From: Spirochaetaceae bacterium
GTDB taxonomy: Bacteria > Spirochaetota > Spirochaetia > DSM-27196 > SKKC01
Direction: 5' to 3'
DNA length: 5,640 bases
Assembly (NCBI GenBank): GCA_003552745.1
Contig: PUOG01000334.1
Coordinates: forward strand, 1 to 5,640
The number at the start of each line of letters is the position of its first letter. Position 1 is the first letter of the stretch. Positions 1 through 5,359 of this stretch are shown here, in pieces. A program made the position numbers and the translations under genes. Under the pieces are notes generated by a model. It did no database searches and was not told the DNA's origin. It saw only the letters and a program-made list of their open reading frames with translations.

Positions 1-18
1 GATGACTTCGCCACCCAT
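1..18 (-). CDS. Possible start of a minus-strand gene cut by the left edge
   Basis: An ATG at 18-16 on the minus strand opens a frame reading MGGEVI before the window ends. The only support is a promoter-like pair just upstream (27-55) whose -10 lies eight bases from the ATG, the same spacing seen before other genes here. Six residues cannot identify a product. If real, it would follow the substrate-binding lipoprotein in the same direction, where a transporter component would be a natural guess, but nothing seen shows this. A competing reading is the plus-strand frame 2-40, which ends in TAA after MTSPPIDTEYDG and could be the tail of a gene entering from the left. Confidence 0.2.
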
Positions 19-26
19 CGACACCG

Positions 27-55
27 AGTATGACGGGTAAAATCGCTAGTGTCTA
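27..55 (-). promoter_or_regulatory. Candidate sigma-70 promoter facing the left edge
   Basis: On the minus strand, TAGACA (55-50) matches the -35 consensus at five of six bases. It is followed by a 17-base spacer and CATACT (32-27), which matches the -10 consensus at four of six. Transcription would start about seven bases later, next to the ATG at 18. No Shine-Dalgarno sequence lies between the -10 and that ATG. Identified by eye only. Confidence 0.33.
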
Positions 56-89
56 GTCTGGAGATATTAGAGTTTATCCAATCCTTCGC

Positions 90-115
90 TTCTCATTACA
101 AAGTCAAAATGAGAA
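90..115 (-). terminator. Hairpin after the lipoprotein gene, possible terminator
   Basis: TTCTCATT (90-97) and AATGAGAA (108-115) form a perfect 8-bp inverted repeat around a 10-base loop, 21 bases past the lipoprotein stop codon. The stem is A/T-rich, and on the minus strand it is followed by GAAGGATTGG rather than a run of T, so it is not a textbook intrinsic terminator. Its position at the end of the aminotransferase-lipoprotein operon and before a candidate new promoter makes 3'-end formation or mRNA stabilisation plausible. Confidence 0.28.
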
Positions 116-135
116 CTGCTGACACATTGCACACA

Positions 136-1371
136 TCACAGTTCCTGCTGCCGGATCCACCGCTCGAGCTGGTCTCGAAGGGGGTGCTGTTCCTCTCCCC
201 GTAACGCGTTATCGAGCCACGGAATGATAACCGCGTCACTCATACTCGGCCACAACGGATGTTCGACGACGGGGCGGTGCAGCTCGTCATTCACCGGCAC
301 CCGACCGGTCAGCTCCGGATGCGTCTCCGAGAGCGCCCGCTCGTTGACCGGGTACAAGGTGCTGAAGCCTCCGGCAAAGCCGAATTGCGGCTCGCGCGAT
401 CTGGCGGCTGCCGAGATCAGCCGTGACTGTACCGCCTCGTCGGTCAGCCACCGCAGCACCCGCCGTCCCCCGCTACGGTTTTCGGCCGATCGCGGAATGC
501 CGGCATACAGGACTCGGTCGCCGACCGGCAGCATGCCGTCGCGTGAGAGCCAGCGGATTTTCAGCCCGGCGCGTTCGGAATCGGGCAGCGAGTAGAACGA
601 TGAGGCGGTCGTGTACCAGAACCCTGCGATTCCGTTCTGAACGGCGCGGTTGCCCGGTGCGACGAGATATCGCCGCTTGAAGTCGAGCTCGGTGCTCACA
701 CCCTCGTTTTCGTCCGCGCTCCATTCTCCGAAGAAATCGAGCATCTCCTGGAGTCCCTCTCGCGACCAGAGCGGCATCTCATCGGGCCCGCTCCTGAAGC
801 GTACCTCGAACAGATCGACGCCCGCGCGCAGAAATTCGTCCTGCCACAGCGGTGAGTAGCCGAGCTGCTCGGCGCGTCCGTCGGCGAATCTGTTGAAAGA
901 TGCCGCAGCCTCGCGCACCTCCAGCAGATCGATGGTGCGACGGCGATCCTGTGGCGCCTCCCACGCCTCGGCGAATATGACCGCCGGCACGTCGAACGAG
1001 AGCGGCAGCAGGTACTGATCGCCGTCGATACGTCCGCCCTCCAGCAGGCTCCGGTAGTAGCTACCGATCGAGTCACCGACCAGCCCGTCCACCGTCTCGA
1101 ATGCCGACCGGGCGGCCGGTTTGGCGAGGTGCCGGTCGATGATCAGATCCGGTGCGCTCTGCGATTCGGACAACTCCCGGTACGCCGATCCGCGTTCGAT
1201 CGCACGGACCTCCACCGGAGCACCTTCCCGATCGGCATTGTACCGGCTGATGTAGTCGGCGATCGCCGGCTCGGAAGTCCAGACACGCACCGGTTCATTC
1301 TGGTTGCCACCACAAGCCGCGAGCAGCAGCGTGGTGGCCGCGATCATGGCGGTGAATCGAAGCACTCTCAC
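136..1371 (-). CDS. Extracellular substrate-binding lipoprotein (ABC-transporter type)
   Basis: Predicted 411-residue lipoprotein that would capture a solute outside the cytoplasmic membrane and pass it to an ABC permease. Residues 1-20 form a lipoprotein signal peptide: basic MRVLR, a hydrophobic stretch, then lipobox LAAC with Cys20 as the lipidated residue. A short GGNQNEP linker leads into the first strand (VRVWTS). The segment at about 118-134 (DQYLLPLSFDVPAVIFAE) resembles the hinge-region block of solute-binding family 1 proteins (sugar/oligosaccharide type), where YGLPxxxD...LYYN is usual, and the 411-residue length fits that family. I chose the GTG at 1371 because it begins the signal peptide and overlaps the aminotransferase stop (GTGA). 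The open frame continues upstream to 1542, but that extension is Arg-rich, lies antisense-free inside the aminotransferase gene and would bury the signal peptide. Other possible starts are GTG 1365 and ATG 1347. No permease or ATPase is visible. Ligand unknown; an amino acid or sensory ligand is possible given the neighbour. Confidence 0.84.
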   Translation of the reverse strand: MRVLRFTAMIAATTLLLAACGGNQNEPVRVWTSEPAIADYISRYNADREGAPVEVRAIERGSAYRELSESQSAPDLIIDRHLAKPAARSAFETVDGLVGDSIGSYYRSLLEGGRIDGDQYLLPLSFDVPAVIFAEAWEAPQDRRRTIDLLEVREAAASFNRFADGRAEQLGYSPLWQDEFLRAGVDLFEVRFRSGPDEMPLWSREGLQEMLDFFGEWSADENEGVSTELDFKRRYLVAPGNRAVQNGIAGFWYTTASSFYSLPDSERAGLKIRWLSRDGMLPVGDRVLYAGIPRSAENRSGGRRVLRWLTDEAVQSRLISAAARSREPQFGFAGGFSTLYPVNERALSETHPELTGRVPVNDELHRPVVEHPLWPSMSDAVIIPWLDNALRGEEQHPLRDQLERWIRQQEL

Positions 1372-2663
1372 GACTTCGCGAGCTCTCGAGCAGTCTCGAA
1401 TACCTCTCCGAACAGCGACTCGATCTCGTCCCGATCGACGCTCGCGAACGCTACGCGCAGGTAGCGATTCTGAATCGAGATCGTGCCGATCCCGCGATCG
1501 AGCAGTGCAAGCCGAAGCTCCTCGGCATCGAGTTTTTGACAATCGAAGCTGACGAAATACCCTGAATTACACGGCAGCGCTCTCAACGGTGTTTCTCCCG
1601 GCATGGAGGCGATCGCCTGCTGCATCGCCGAGAAGCGGGCGAGCATCTCCTCTCGCTGAGCTTCCTTCTGTTTGCGGTACTCCGGGTGTTCGAGCAGCCT
1701 GACGAGCAGACTTTGTCCGAGCGTGTTCGAGTTGGAAATCGATGCACGTATGCTACCGGTGAGTTTCTTCTCGAACGCCTCGTAATGCCGCGGCTCGAGA
1801 CCGTGTGCGGCAATTGTTACGAAACCGACGCGCATTCCCCACAGATAGTCTTCTTTCGTTGCCCCGTCGACCTTCGCCACGAGTATTCTCTCGTGCGCCG
1901 CGGCGAGTCGTGCGAACAGCGACTCGGTGAAGGTATCCTCCTCGTAGAAGAGGCCGAAATACGCGTCGTCGCAGATTACGAGCAGGTCGGTACCTGCCTC
2001 CGCTTCGGCGCGCAACACTTCGACTAACCGGTCTGCATCGCTCCTCGTCGGCGCGTATCCGGCCGGGTTGTTCGGGAAGTTGACCAGCAGCACGATCTTA
2101 CCGTTCTCGCGATAGCGCTCGAGTGTCTCCGCAAGTCCGGCGACGTTGAATTCGCCGCCCGCGGTGAAGAATTCGAACGTCGTAAGACGCGCCTCGTTTC
2201 GCCCCTCGAGAATGAGGCGATAGTTACCCCAGAAGAGGTCGGGCATTACAACCGAGTCGCCGGGGTCGACGAACAGTTCGGCCAACTGGAAGATGCCGTT
2301 GGTCAGACCGGCGGTTACTACCGGCCGCGAGTGCAATGCCGTGCCGAGCGACGGGTTCTTCGACGCGATCTCGGTTGCCCAGAGATCGCGAAGCTTCGGA
2401 ATGCCGGGCGTCGGCGAGTAGGCAACCGCCTCACTCGGCGTGAAATGCGGCAGCAGCTCGCGGGCGGCGGGCAGCATTACCGGCTCGCCGCCGGAGTATG
2501 CCATGCCGACCGTTGCGTTGTAGCGGTGGGCGCGCTCCTTCGCCTCACCCGACTGCGCCACGATTCCCTTCGGGAAATAGGCGTGCAAGCCATATCCGCT
2601 GAGCAGCCGCGCGATCACGGTGCCTTCGAGCTGTGCGTTCAGCTCGCGTGCTAACTGGTTCAT
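1368..2663 (-). CDS. Class I/II PLP-dependent aminotransferase
   Basis: A 431-residue fold-type I PLP enzyme of the aspartate aminotransferase superfamily, cytoplasmic, probably transferring an amino group between an amino acid and a 2-oxo acid. The expected active-site series is present in order: the TAGLTNG cofactor-phosphate loop (about 117-123), Trp145 in DLFWGN stacking on the ring, Asn199 in NFPNNPAGY, Asp232 and Tyr235 in CDDAYF, Schiff-base Lys270 in DGATKED, Arg278 eight residues later, and substrate-carboxylate Arg403 in LRVAFAS. The K-to-R and D-to-Y spacings match aspartate aminotransferase. Full length and intact. Substrate cannot be read from sequence; in this superfamily the fold does not fix specificity. 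The ATG at 2663 is the first start and has no Shine-Dalgarno sequence; an extended -10 ends nine bases upstream. It is the first gene of a two-gene operon, its TGA overlapping the GTG of the lipoprotein gene. Confidence 0.93.
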   Translation of the reverse strand: MNQLARELNAQLEGTVIARLLSGYGLHAYFPKGIVAQSGEAKERAHRYNATVGMAYSGGEPVMLPAARELLPHFTPSEAVAYSPTPGIPKLRDLWATEIASKNPSLGTALHSRPVVTAGLTNGIFQLAELFVDPGDSVVMPDLFWGNYRLILEGRNEARLTTFEFFTAGGEFNVAGLAETLERYRENGKIVLLVNFPNNPAGYAPTRSDADRLVEVLRAEAEAGTDLLVICDDAYFGLFYEEDTFTESLFARLAAAHERILVAKVDGATKEDYLWGMRVGFVTIAAHGLEPRHYEAFEKKLTGSIRASISNSNTLGQSLLVRLLEHPEYRKQKEAQREEMLARFSAMQQAIASMPGETPLRALPCNSGYFVSFDCQKLDAEELRLALLDRGIGTISIQNRYLRVAFASVDRDEIESLFGEVFETARELAKS

Positions 2664-2672
2664 GGTGAACGT

Positions 2673-2701
2673 ACCATATCACGGCTGACCGGCCCTTTTA
2701 C
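2673..2701 (-). promoter_or_regulatory. Candidate extended -10 promoter of the aminotransferase-lipoprotein operon
   Basis: The minus strand carries TG-A-TATGGT (2681-2673), an extended -10 element with four of six bases matching TATAAT. A weak -35 (GTAAAA at 2701-2696, 17-base spacer, or TGTAAA with 18) lies upstream; extended -10 promoters tolerate a poor -35. The -10 ends nine bases before the ATG at 2663, leaving room for only a very short leader. Called by eye. Confidence 0.35.
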
Positions 2702-2707
2702 AGGCAT

Positions 2708-2736
2708 TTGACCGCGATATACGCTTCCAATACTCT
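2708..2736 (+). promoter_or_regulatory. Candidate sigma-70 promoter of the DUF5312-like gene
   Basis: TTGACC (2708-2713) matches the -35 consensus at five of six bases. It is followed by exactly 17 bases and TACTCT (2731-2736), a weak -10 with three of six matches. The start point would fall near 2743, about nine bases before the ATG at 2752. Its -35 lies six bases from the weak -35 of the divergent operon promoter, so the two RNA polymerase sites would abut or overlap and could influence each other. Confidence 0.38.
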
Positions 2737-2751
2737 GTAAATGGCAAAGCG

Positions 2752-4377
2752 ATGGCACAGCAATCAACGGCCGGCGAACGTTCGAGCGGCGGAAATACGC
2801 CGGCAACGCTATTTGAACGAATTTTCTCTTCTCTGCTCGGCGACAACAACGCTGAACGCCAGAAGCGGCGTCAATTGAAGGTCATCGCAAAGCGGTTGAA
2901 TCGAAGCCGGTACCGGTTTTACAAACCGCGATCGGAGCTGGCGCTGCCCGGACTCGCCCGCTTCTTTCTCGATATATACAAGGTGATCGGGCCGGCTCAG
3001 AAGCTCCTGCACAACGCGCGCGAGAGCAAAGCATTACAACAGATCGTAATCGAGCACTTTTTCTCCGACGAGCAGCGTGCCATGCGGGAGAATCTCTATG
3101 AGGAATCGCTTCGCGAGCTCGCCCAAAGCAAAGAGCCGAAGGAGCTTGCAGCGACGGCGAAGGCACAGCTGCAACAGTTCTACGCGAGTTTCGAAACGGC
3201 CACAATCCGGCGGATAAACGAAGCGTCACAGCTGCTGCAACGAATGCTCGATCTCGTCTCTTTCGACTATTTCTTCGTGCTGCGGAAGTTCGACGGGAGT
3301 TTCCCGGAAGATGGATTCAACGCGAGTCCGAAATTCGACGCGATTAACGCCACGTACGTCTGTGACGATCTCAAGGATTTTCTCGAGGTGCTGCAGCCGC
3401 TGCCGAAGTCCGGTGACTGGGACGCGGTCCTGGAGATTCTGAAAGAGTATCGCAGTCTCGATGTAGTCAATCGCGGAGCGTGGCGAAAGTTGCTCGGAAC
3501 GCTCGATTCGGTGCGTCGCAGCGATATCCTCCCCGACATCGTGCGCCACGCCGAAAAGGACCCGTGGTTCGAACCGGCCGAGCGGGGAATTCACGTCGGA
3601 GGGATCGAACCGTACCTCGAGAAGGTGAAGCTCGAGACCGAATCGATCATTCAGACGATCATGATCGAGCGTCGCAAACAACGGGTCGACAAATTGTGCA
3701 TGGAGGTGTTCGGCACGACCGCCATCAGCCGTTCGAAGAACTACACCGAGAAGGCGAGTGAGATGATCTCCGCCCGGGCGCAAACCTCATACCGGCATAC
3801 CGACGCGGTGAACTATCTCAAGGCATTCCTCATCGATTACTTCAAGAAGGACATCCGGGAACTGCAGGATATGCTTGTCGTTCGCGGACAGTGGGCCAAC
3901 AGTCACGATGAACAGGATTTGAGCAGTGCATTCCACCGTCTTATGGACATCTCCTCCGAGATCATCAAGTTTGATGACAGTCTCGGAGATGAGGGCGAGC
4001 TCGGCCTGAAGTTGCGCCGGTCGATCGGGCGCTCGGTGGCAAGCGACCCGGGAACGCAGAAGCTGGTCATTCAGACCGTCGATGAGATTAACGCTCATGC
4101 CGAATCGCTGGTGAACATGTCCGCCCAGAACCTGATCCAGATCGGAAAGACGCTCAAAGGACTGATCGAAGATTTTGGAAAGCGAAAGCCGGAAATCCTT
4201 CTCAACTGGCGGGAGATCGAGGGATTATCCGAGCAGCCGATTCATGACCGAATGGTTTCGGTGTACAGACAGATCTACTACTTCATCCAGCTGCTGCAGC
4301 TCTTTCAGAAAAAGAAGCCTCAGAAGGCGCGCGGCGCCGACAAACAGCAACCGCACGGACACACCACAGACGGCTGA
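2752..4377 (+). CDS. Uncharacterised spirochaete protein, DUF5312-like
   Basis: A 541-residue soluble protein with no signal peptide or transmembrane segment. I relate it, from memory of its overall sequence, to the DUF5312 family of spirochaete proteins of unknown function; I cannot verify the assignment here. Residues 1-18 are polar and probably disordered. A helix around FERIFSSLLG (21-30) precedes a strongly basic stretch, about 37-60, with many Arg/Lys and RSRYRFYKPR at its end. The rest looks almost wholly alpha-helical: amphipathic helices at about 82-170, a more structured core with FDYFFVLRKFDG (171-182) and further long helices to about 520, then a basic, polar tail after QKKKP. No catalytic or nucleotide-binding motif is evident. 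The basic segment could bind nucleic acid or phospholipid headgroups, which is only inference. ATG 2752 was chosen because the ATG at 2741 is in another frame. Monocistronic, divergent from the aminotransferase and convergent with the alkyltransferase gene. Confidence 0.88.
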   Translation: MAQQSTAGERSSGGNTPATLFERIFSSLLGDNNAERQKRRQLKVIAKRLNRSRYRFYKPRSELALPGLARFFLDIYKVIGPAQKLLHNARESKALQQIVIEHFFSDEQRAMRENLYEESLRELAQSKEPKELAATAKAQLQQFYASFETATIRRINEASQLLQRMLDLVSFDYFFVLRKFDGSFPEDGFNASPKFDAINATYVCDDLKDFLEVLQPLPKSGDWDAVLEILKEYRSLDVVNRGAWRKLLGTLDSVRRSDILPDIVRHAEKDPWFEPAERGIHVGGIEPYLEKVKLETESIIQTIMIERRKQRVDKLCMEVFGTTAISRSKNYTEKASEMISARAQTSYRHTDAVNYLKAFLIDYFKKDIRELQDMLVVRGQWANSHDEQDLSSAFHRLMDISSEIIKFDDSLGDEGELGLKLRRSIGRSVASDPGTQKLVIQTVDEINAHAESLVNMSAQNLIQIGKTLKGLIEDFGKRKPEILLNWREIEGLSEQPIHDRMVSVYRQIYYFIQLLQLFQKKKPQKARGADKQQPHGHTTDG

Positions 4378-4384
4378 AGCGTGA

Positions 4385-4437
4385 CCCCGGGGCCGGCCCA
4401 GCCACCCCAAGTGGCGTAGCCACTTAGGCCGGCGGGG
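4385..4437. terminator. Nested inverted repeats between convergent genes, possible bidirectional terminator
   Basis: Three paired arms are nested here. The inner hairpin is AAGTGGC-GTA-GCCACTT (4409-4425), a perfect 7-bp stem with a 3-base loop. The middle stem is GCCGGCC (4392-4398) with GGCCGGC (4427-4433). The outer pair is CCCC (4385-4388) with GGGG (4434-4437), reached across a GGG bulge. A left-hand GCCAC (4401-4405) can instead pair with GTGGC (4411-4415), so two hairpins compete for one arm. The element lies 8 bases past the stop at 4377 and about 30 bases past the convergent alkyltransferase stop. There is no T-run on either strand, so factor-independent termination is uncertain; it may be a REP-like repeat. 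Confidence 0.45.
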
Positions 4438-4466
4438 CCGCTCGTGTCGACTCGCTGGCCGCCGCG

Positions 4467-5045
4467 CTACACGTAGGCGGGCTCGCGCCGGTTGTGTGCC
4501 GACGAACCGGCACCATTGCCGTTCGCACTGCCGTTCTCGCCACCGCGCTCGAGCTCGAGAAGGTATGCTTTATGCCGCGCCCCGAGCTCCACACCGTGCG
4601 AGCGGACGCCGTACGAGCCGATGCCCCCGTGGGCAGGCAGCACACGGTGGCACGGAATGAGCAGACAGATCGGATTGCTCGCGACCGCGTTTCCGACCGC
4701 GCGTGCAGCTTCTCGCCGGCCGATTTTCTGCGCAACCCTCCCGTATGTGACCGTCTGTCCGTATGGTATCTTGAGCAGGCGCGACCAGACCGATTCCTGG
4801 AACGATGTTCCCTCGTAACGCAGAGTGAGCGTGAATCGCTGTCGCTCGCCGCGAAAATACTCGTCGAGCTGAAGCTCCAGTTCGCCGCAGGCGTACTTGT
4901 TCTCTTCGGGCTCGTACCGTTCATCCCACTCGCCCGGGATGAACGCAACCTGCATTACCGCTCCACGGCGGTCGACCGCAAGATGAAGCTCTCCGATCGG
5001 CGACTGATAGGTGTGCGTGTAGATCGCCTCTCTCGGCTTTCGCAT
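4467..5045 (-). CDS. ogt: Methylated-DNA--protein-cysteine S-methyltransferase (O6-alkylguanine-DNA alkyltransferase)
   Basis: A suicide DNA-repair protein that moves the alkyl group of O6-methylguanine (and O4-methylthymine) to its own cysteine. Numbered from the ATG at 5045 (192 residues), it has an N-terminal alpha/beta domain to about residue 75 and the C-terminal DNA-binding domain after it. The active site IPCHRV carries acceptor Cys132 and His133. Tyr101, Arg115 (arginine finger in RAVGNA), Asn124 and Glu166 sit at the same spacings as human Tyr114, Arg128, Asn137 and Glu172. After the active site, GIGSYGVRSHGVELGARHK is longer than the usual GGYxGGxxRK, and a Gly/Asn/Ser-rich tail of about 25 residues follows the catalytic domain. 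The frame is open to an ATG at 5075 (202 residues), but a consensus -10 (TATAAT) lies inside that extension and homology begins near IYTHTYQSPIGELHL, so I prefer ATG 5045. The ATGs at 5054 and 5051 are alternatives. No Shine-Dalgarno sequence precedes any of them. Confidence 0.94.
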   Translation of the reverse strand: MRKPREAIYTHTYQSPIGELHLAVDRRGAVMQVAFIPGEWDERYEPEENKYACGELELQLDEYFRGERQRFTLTLRYEGTSFQESVWSRLLKIPYGQTVTYGRVAQKIGRREAARAVGNAVASNPICLLIPCHRVLPAHGGIGSYGVRSHGVELGARHKAYLLELERGGENGSANGNGAGSSAHNRREPAYV

Positions 5046-5052
5046 AGCCATC

Positions 5053-5080
5053 ATTATACTCGCACTGACACCCATGTGAA
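5053..5080 (-). promoter_or_regulatory. ogt: Strong candidate sigma-70 promoter of the alkyltransferase gene
   Basis: On the minus strand, TTCACA (5080-5075, five of six consensus bases) is followed by a 16-base spacer and a perfect TATAAT (5058-5053). The expected transcription start is about 5046, essentially the A of the preferred ATG at 5045, so the mRNA would be leaderless. No Ada-box or other operator was recognised. The -35 overlaps the alternative ATG at 5075, which argues against that longer start. Confidence 0.55.
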
Positions 5081-5177
5081 GTGTTTTTCGACAGAATCAT
5101 CGCGGGATACCCACAGTGGTAGCGTATGCGAACTTGTTGTGGGATACCTCATATTCGCCCGGAACGGCGGCGGGTAC

Positions 5178-5342
5178 ATGAATCCGATCGATCTATTCTT
5201 TCCCGGCAGCGATCTCTTCTCCCAGATCGGCGATACCCTCTCCGGTGCCGAGCGGGCGCGTCGGAATGTGCTTCTCAGCGGCGTGATCGGAGCAGTGGTG
5301 GGAGCGGCGTTCCGTCTCGGTCAGGGCTATCGCGGGCGCTGA
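5178..5342 (+). CDS. Possible small membrane protein, 54 residues
   Basis: An unrecognised short frame, MNPIDLFFPGSDLF at its start and a single hydrophobic segment VLLSGVIGAVVGAAF at 31-45 that contains a GxxxG pair (G38, G42). It is flanked on the inside by RARR (26-29) and on the outside by Arg46 and a basic RGR end, as in a one-pass membrane protein. Third codon positions are strongly G/C, like the confirmed genes. Against it, the same frame stays open far upstream (from 4494) antisense to the alkyltransferase gene, so part of its openness is a composition effect. There is no clear promoter, and only a weak GGCGG-like sequence precedes the ATG. A GTG at 5139 is an alternative start (67 residues). 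It is divergent from the alkyltransferase gene and ends 17 bases before the convergent hflX stop. Confidence 0.42.
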   Translation: MNPIDLFFPGSDLFSQIGDTLSGAERARRNVLLSGVIGAVVGAAFRLGQGYRGR

Positions 5343-5359
5343 ACGATCGGCACGGGCGC

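Noticed and set aside
2..40. A plus-strand gene tail (MTSPPIDTEYDG, stop TAA)
   Set aside because: Twelve codons with ordinary composition cannot be told from chance. The minus-strand reading with a promoter-like pair is slightly better supported, though neither is secure.
1372..1542. The 57-residue upstream extension of the lipoprotein frame
   Set aside because: It lies wholly inside the aminotransferase gene, is an Arg-rich out-of-frame translation, and would place the signal peptide and lipobox in the interior of the protein.
224..1552. Several 69-123 codon plus-strand frames across the lipoprotein gene
   Set aside because: They are Arg/Ser/Pro-rich shadows of the minus-strand lipoprotein with no domain, signal or ribosome binding site of their own.
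2741..2878. An ATG upstream of the DUF5312-like gene with a 45-codon overlapping frame
   Set aside because: It is in a different frame from the main gene, upstream of or at the predicted transcription start, and its product has no recognisable feature.
5104..5148. A direct repeat GGGATACC (5104-5111 with one base shift, and 5141-5148) and a CCCACA/TGTGGG inverted pair
   Set aside because: Two copies of a 7-8 base word and a 6-bp stem with a 22-base loop are within chance expectation, and no promoter element is aligned with them.
4494..5342. A 282-codon plus-strand open frame antisense to the alkyltransferase gene
   Set aside because: The opposite strand has an unmistakable alkyltransferase with every active-site residue. 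The antisense translation has no recognisable domain and is Arg/Ser-rich, as expected from a GC-rich gene read backwards. Only its last 54 codons, outside that gene, are kept as a tentative small protein.
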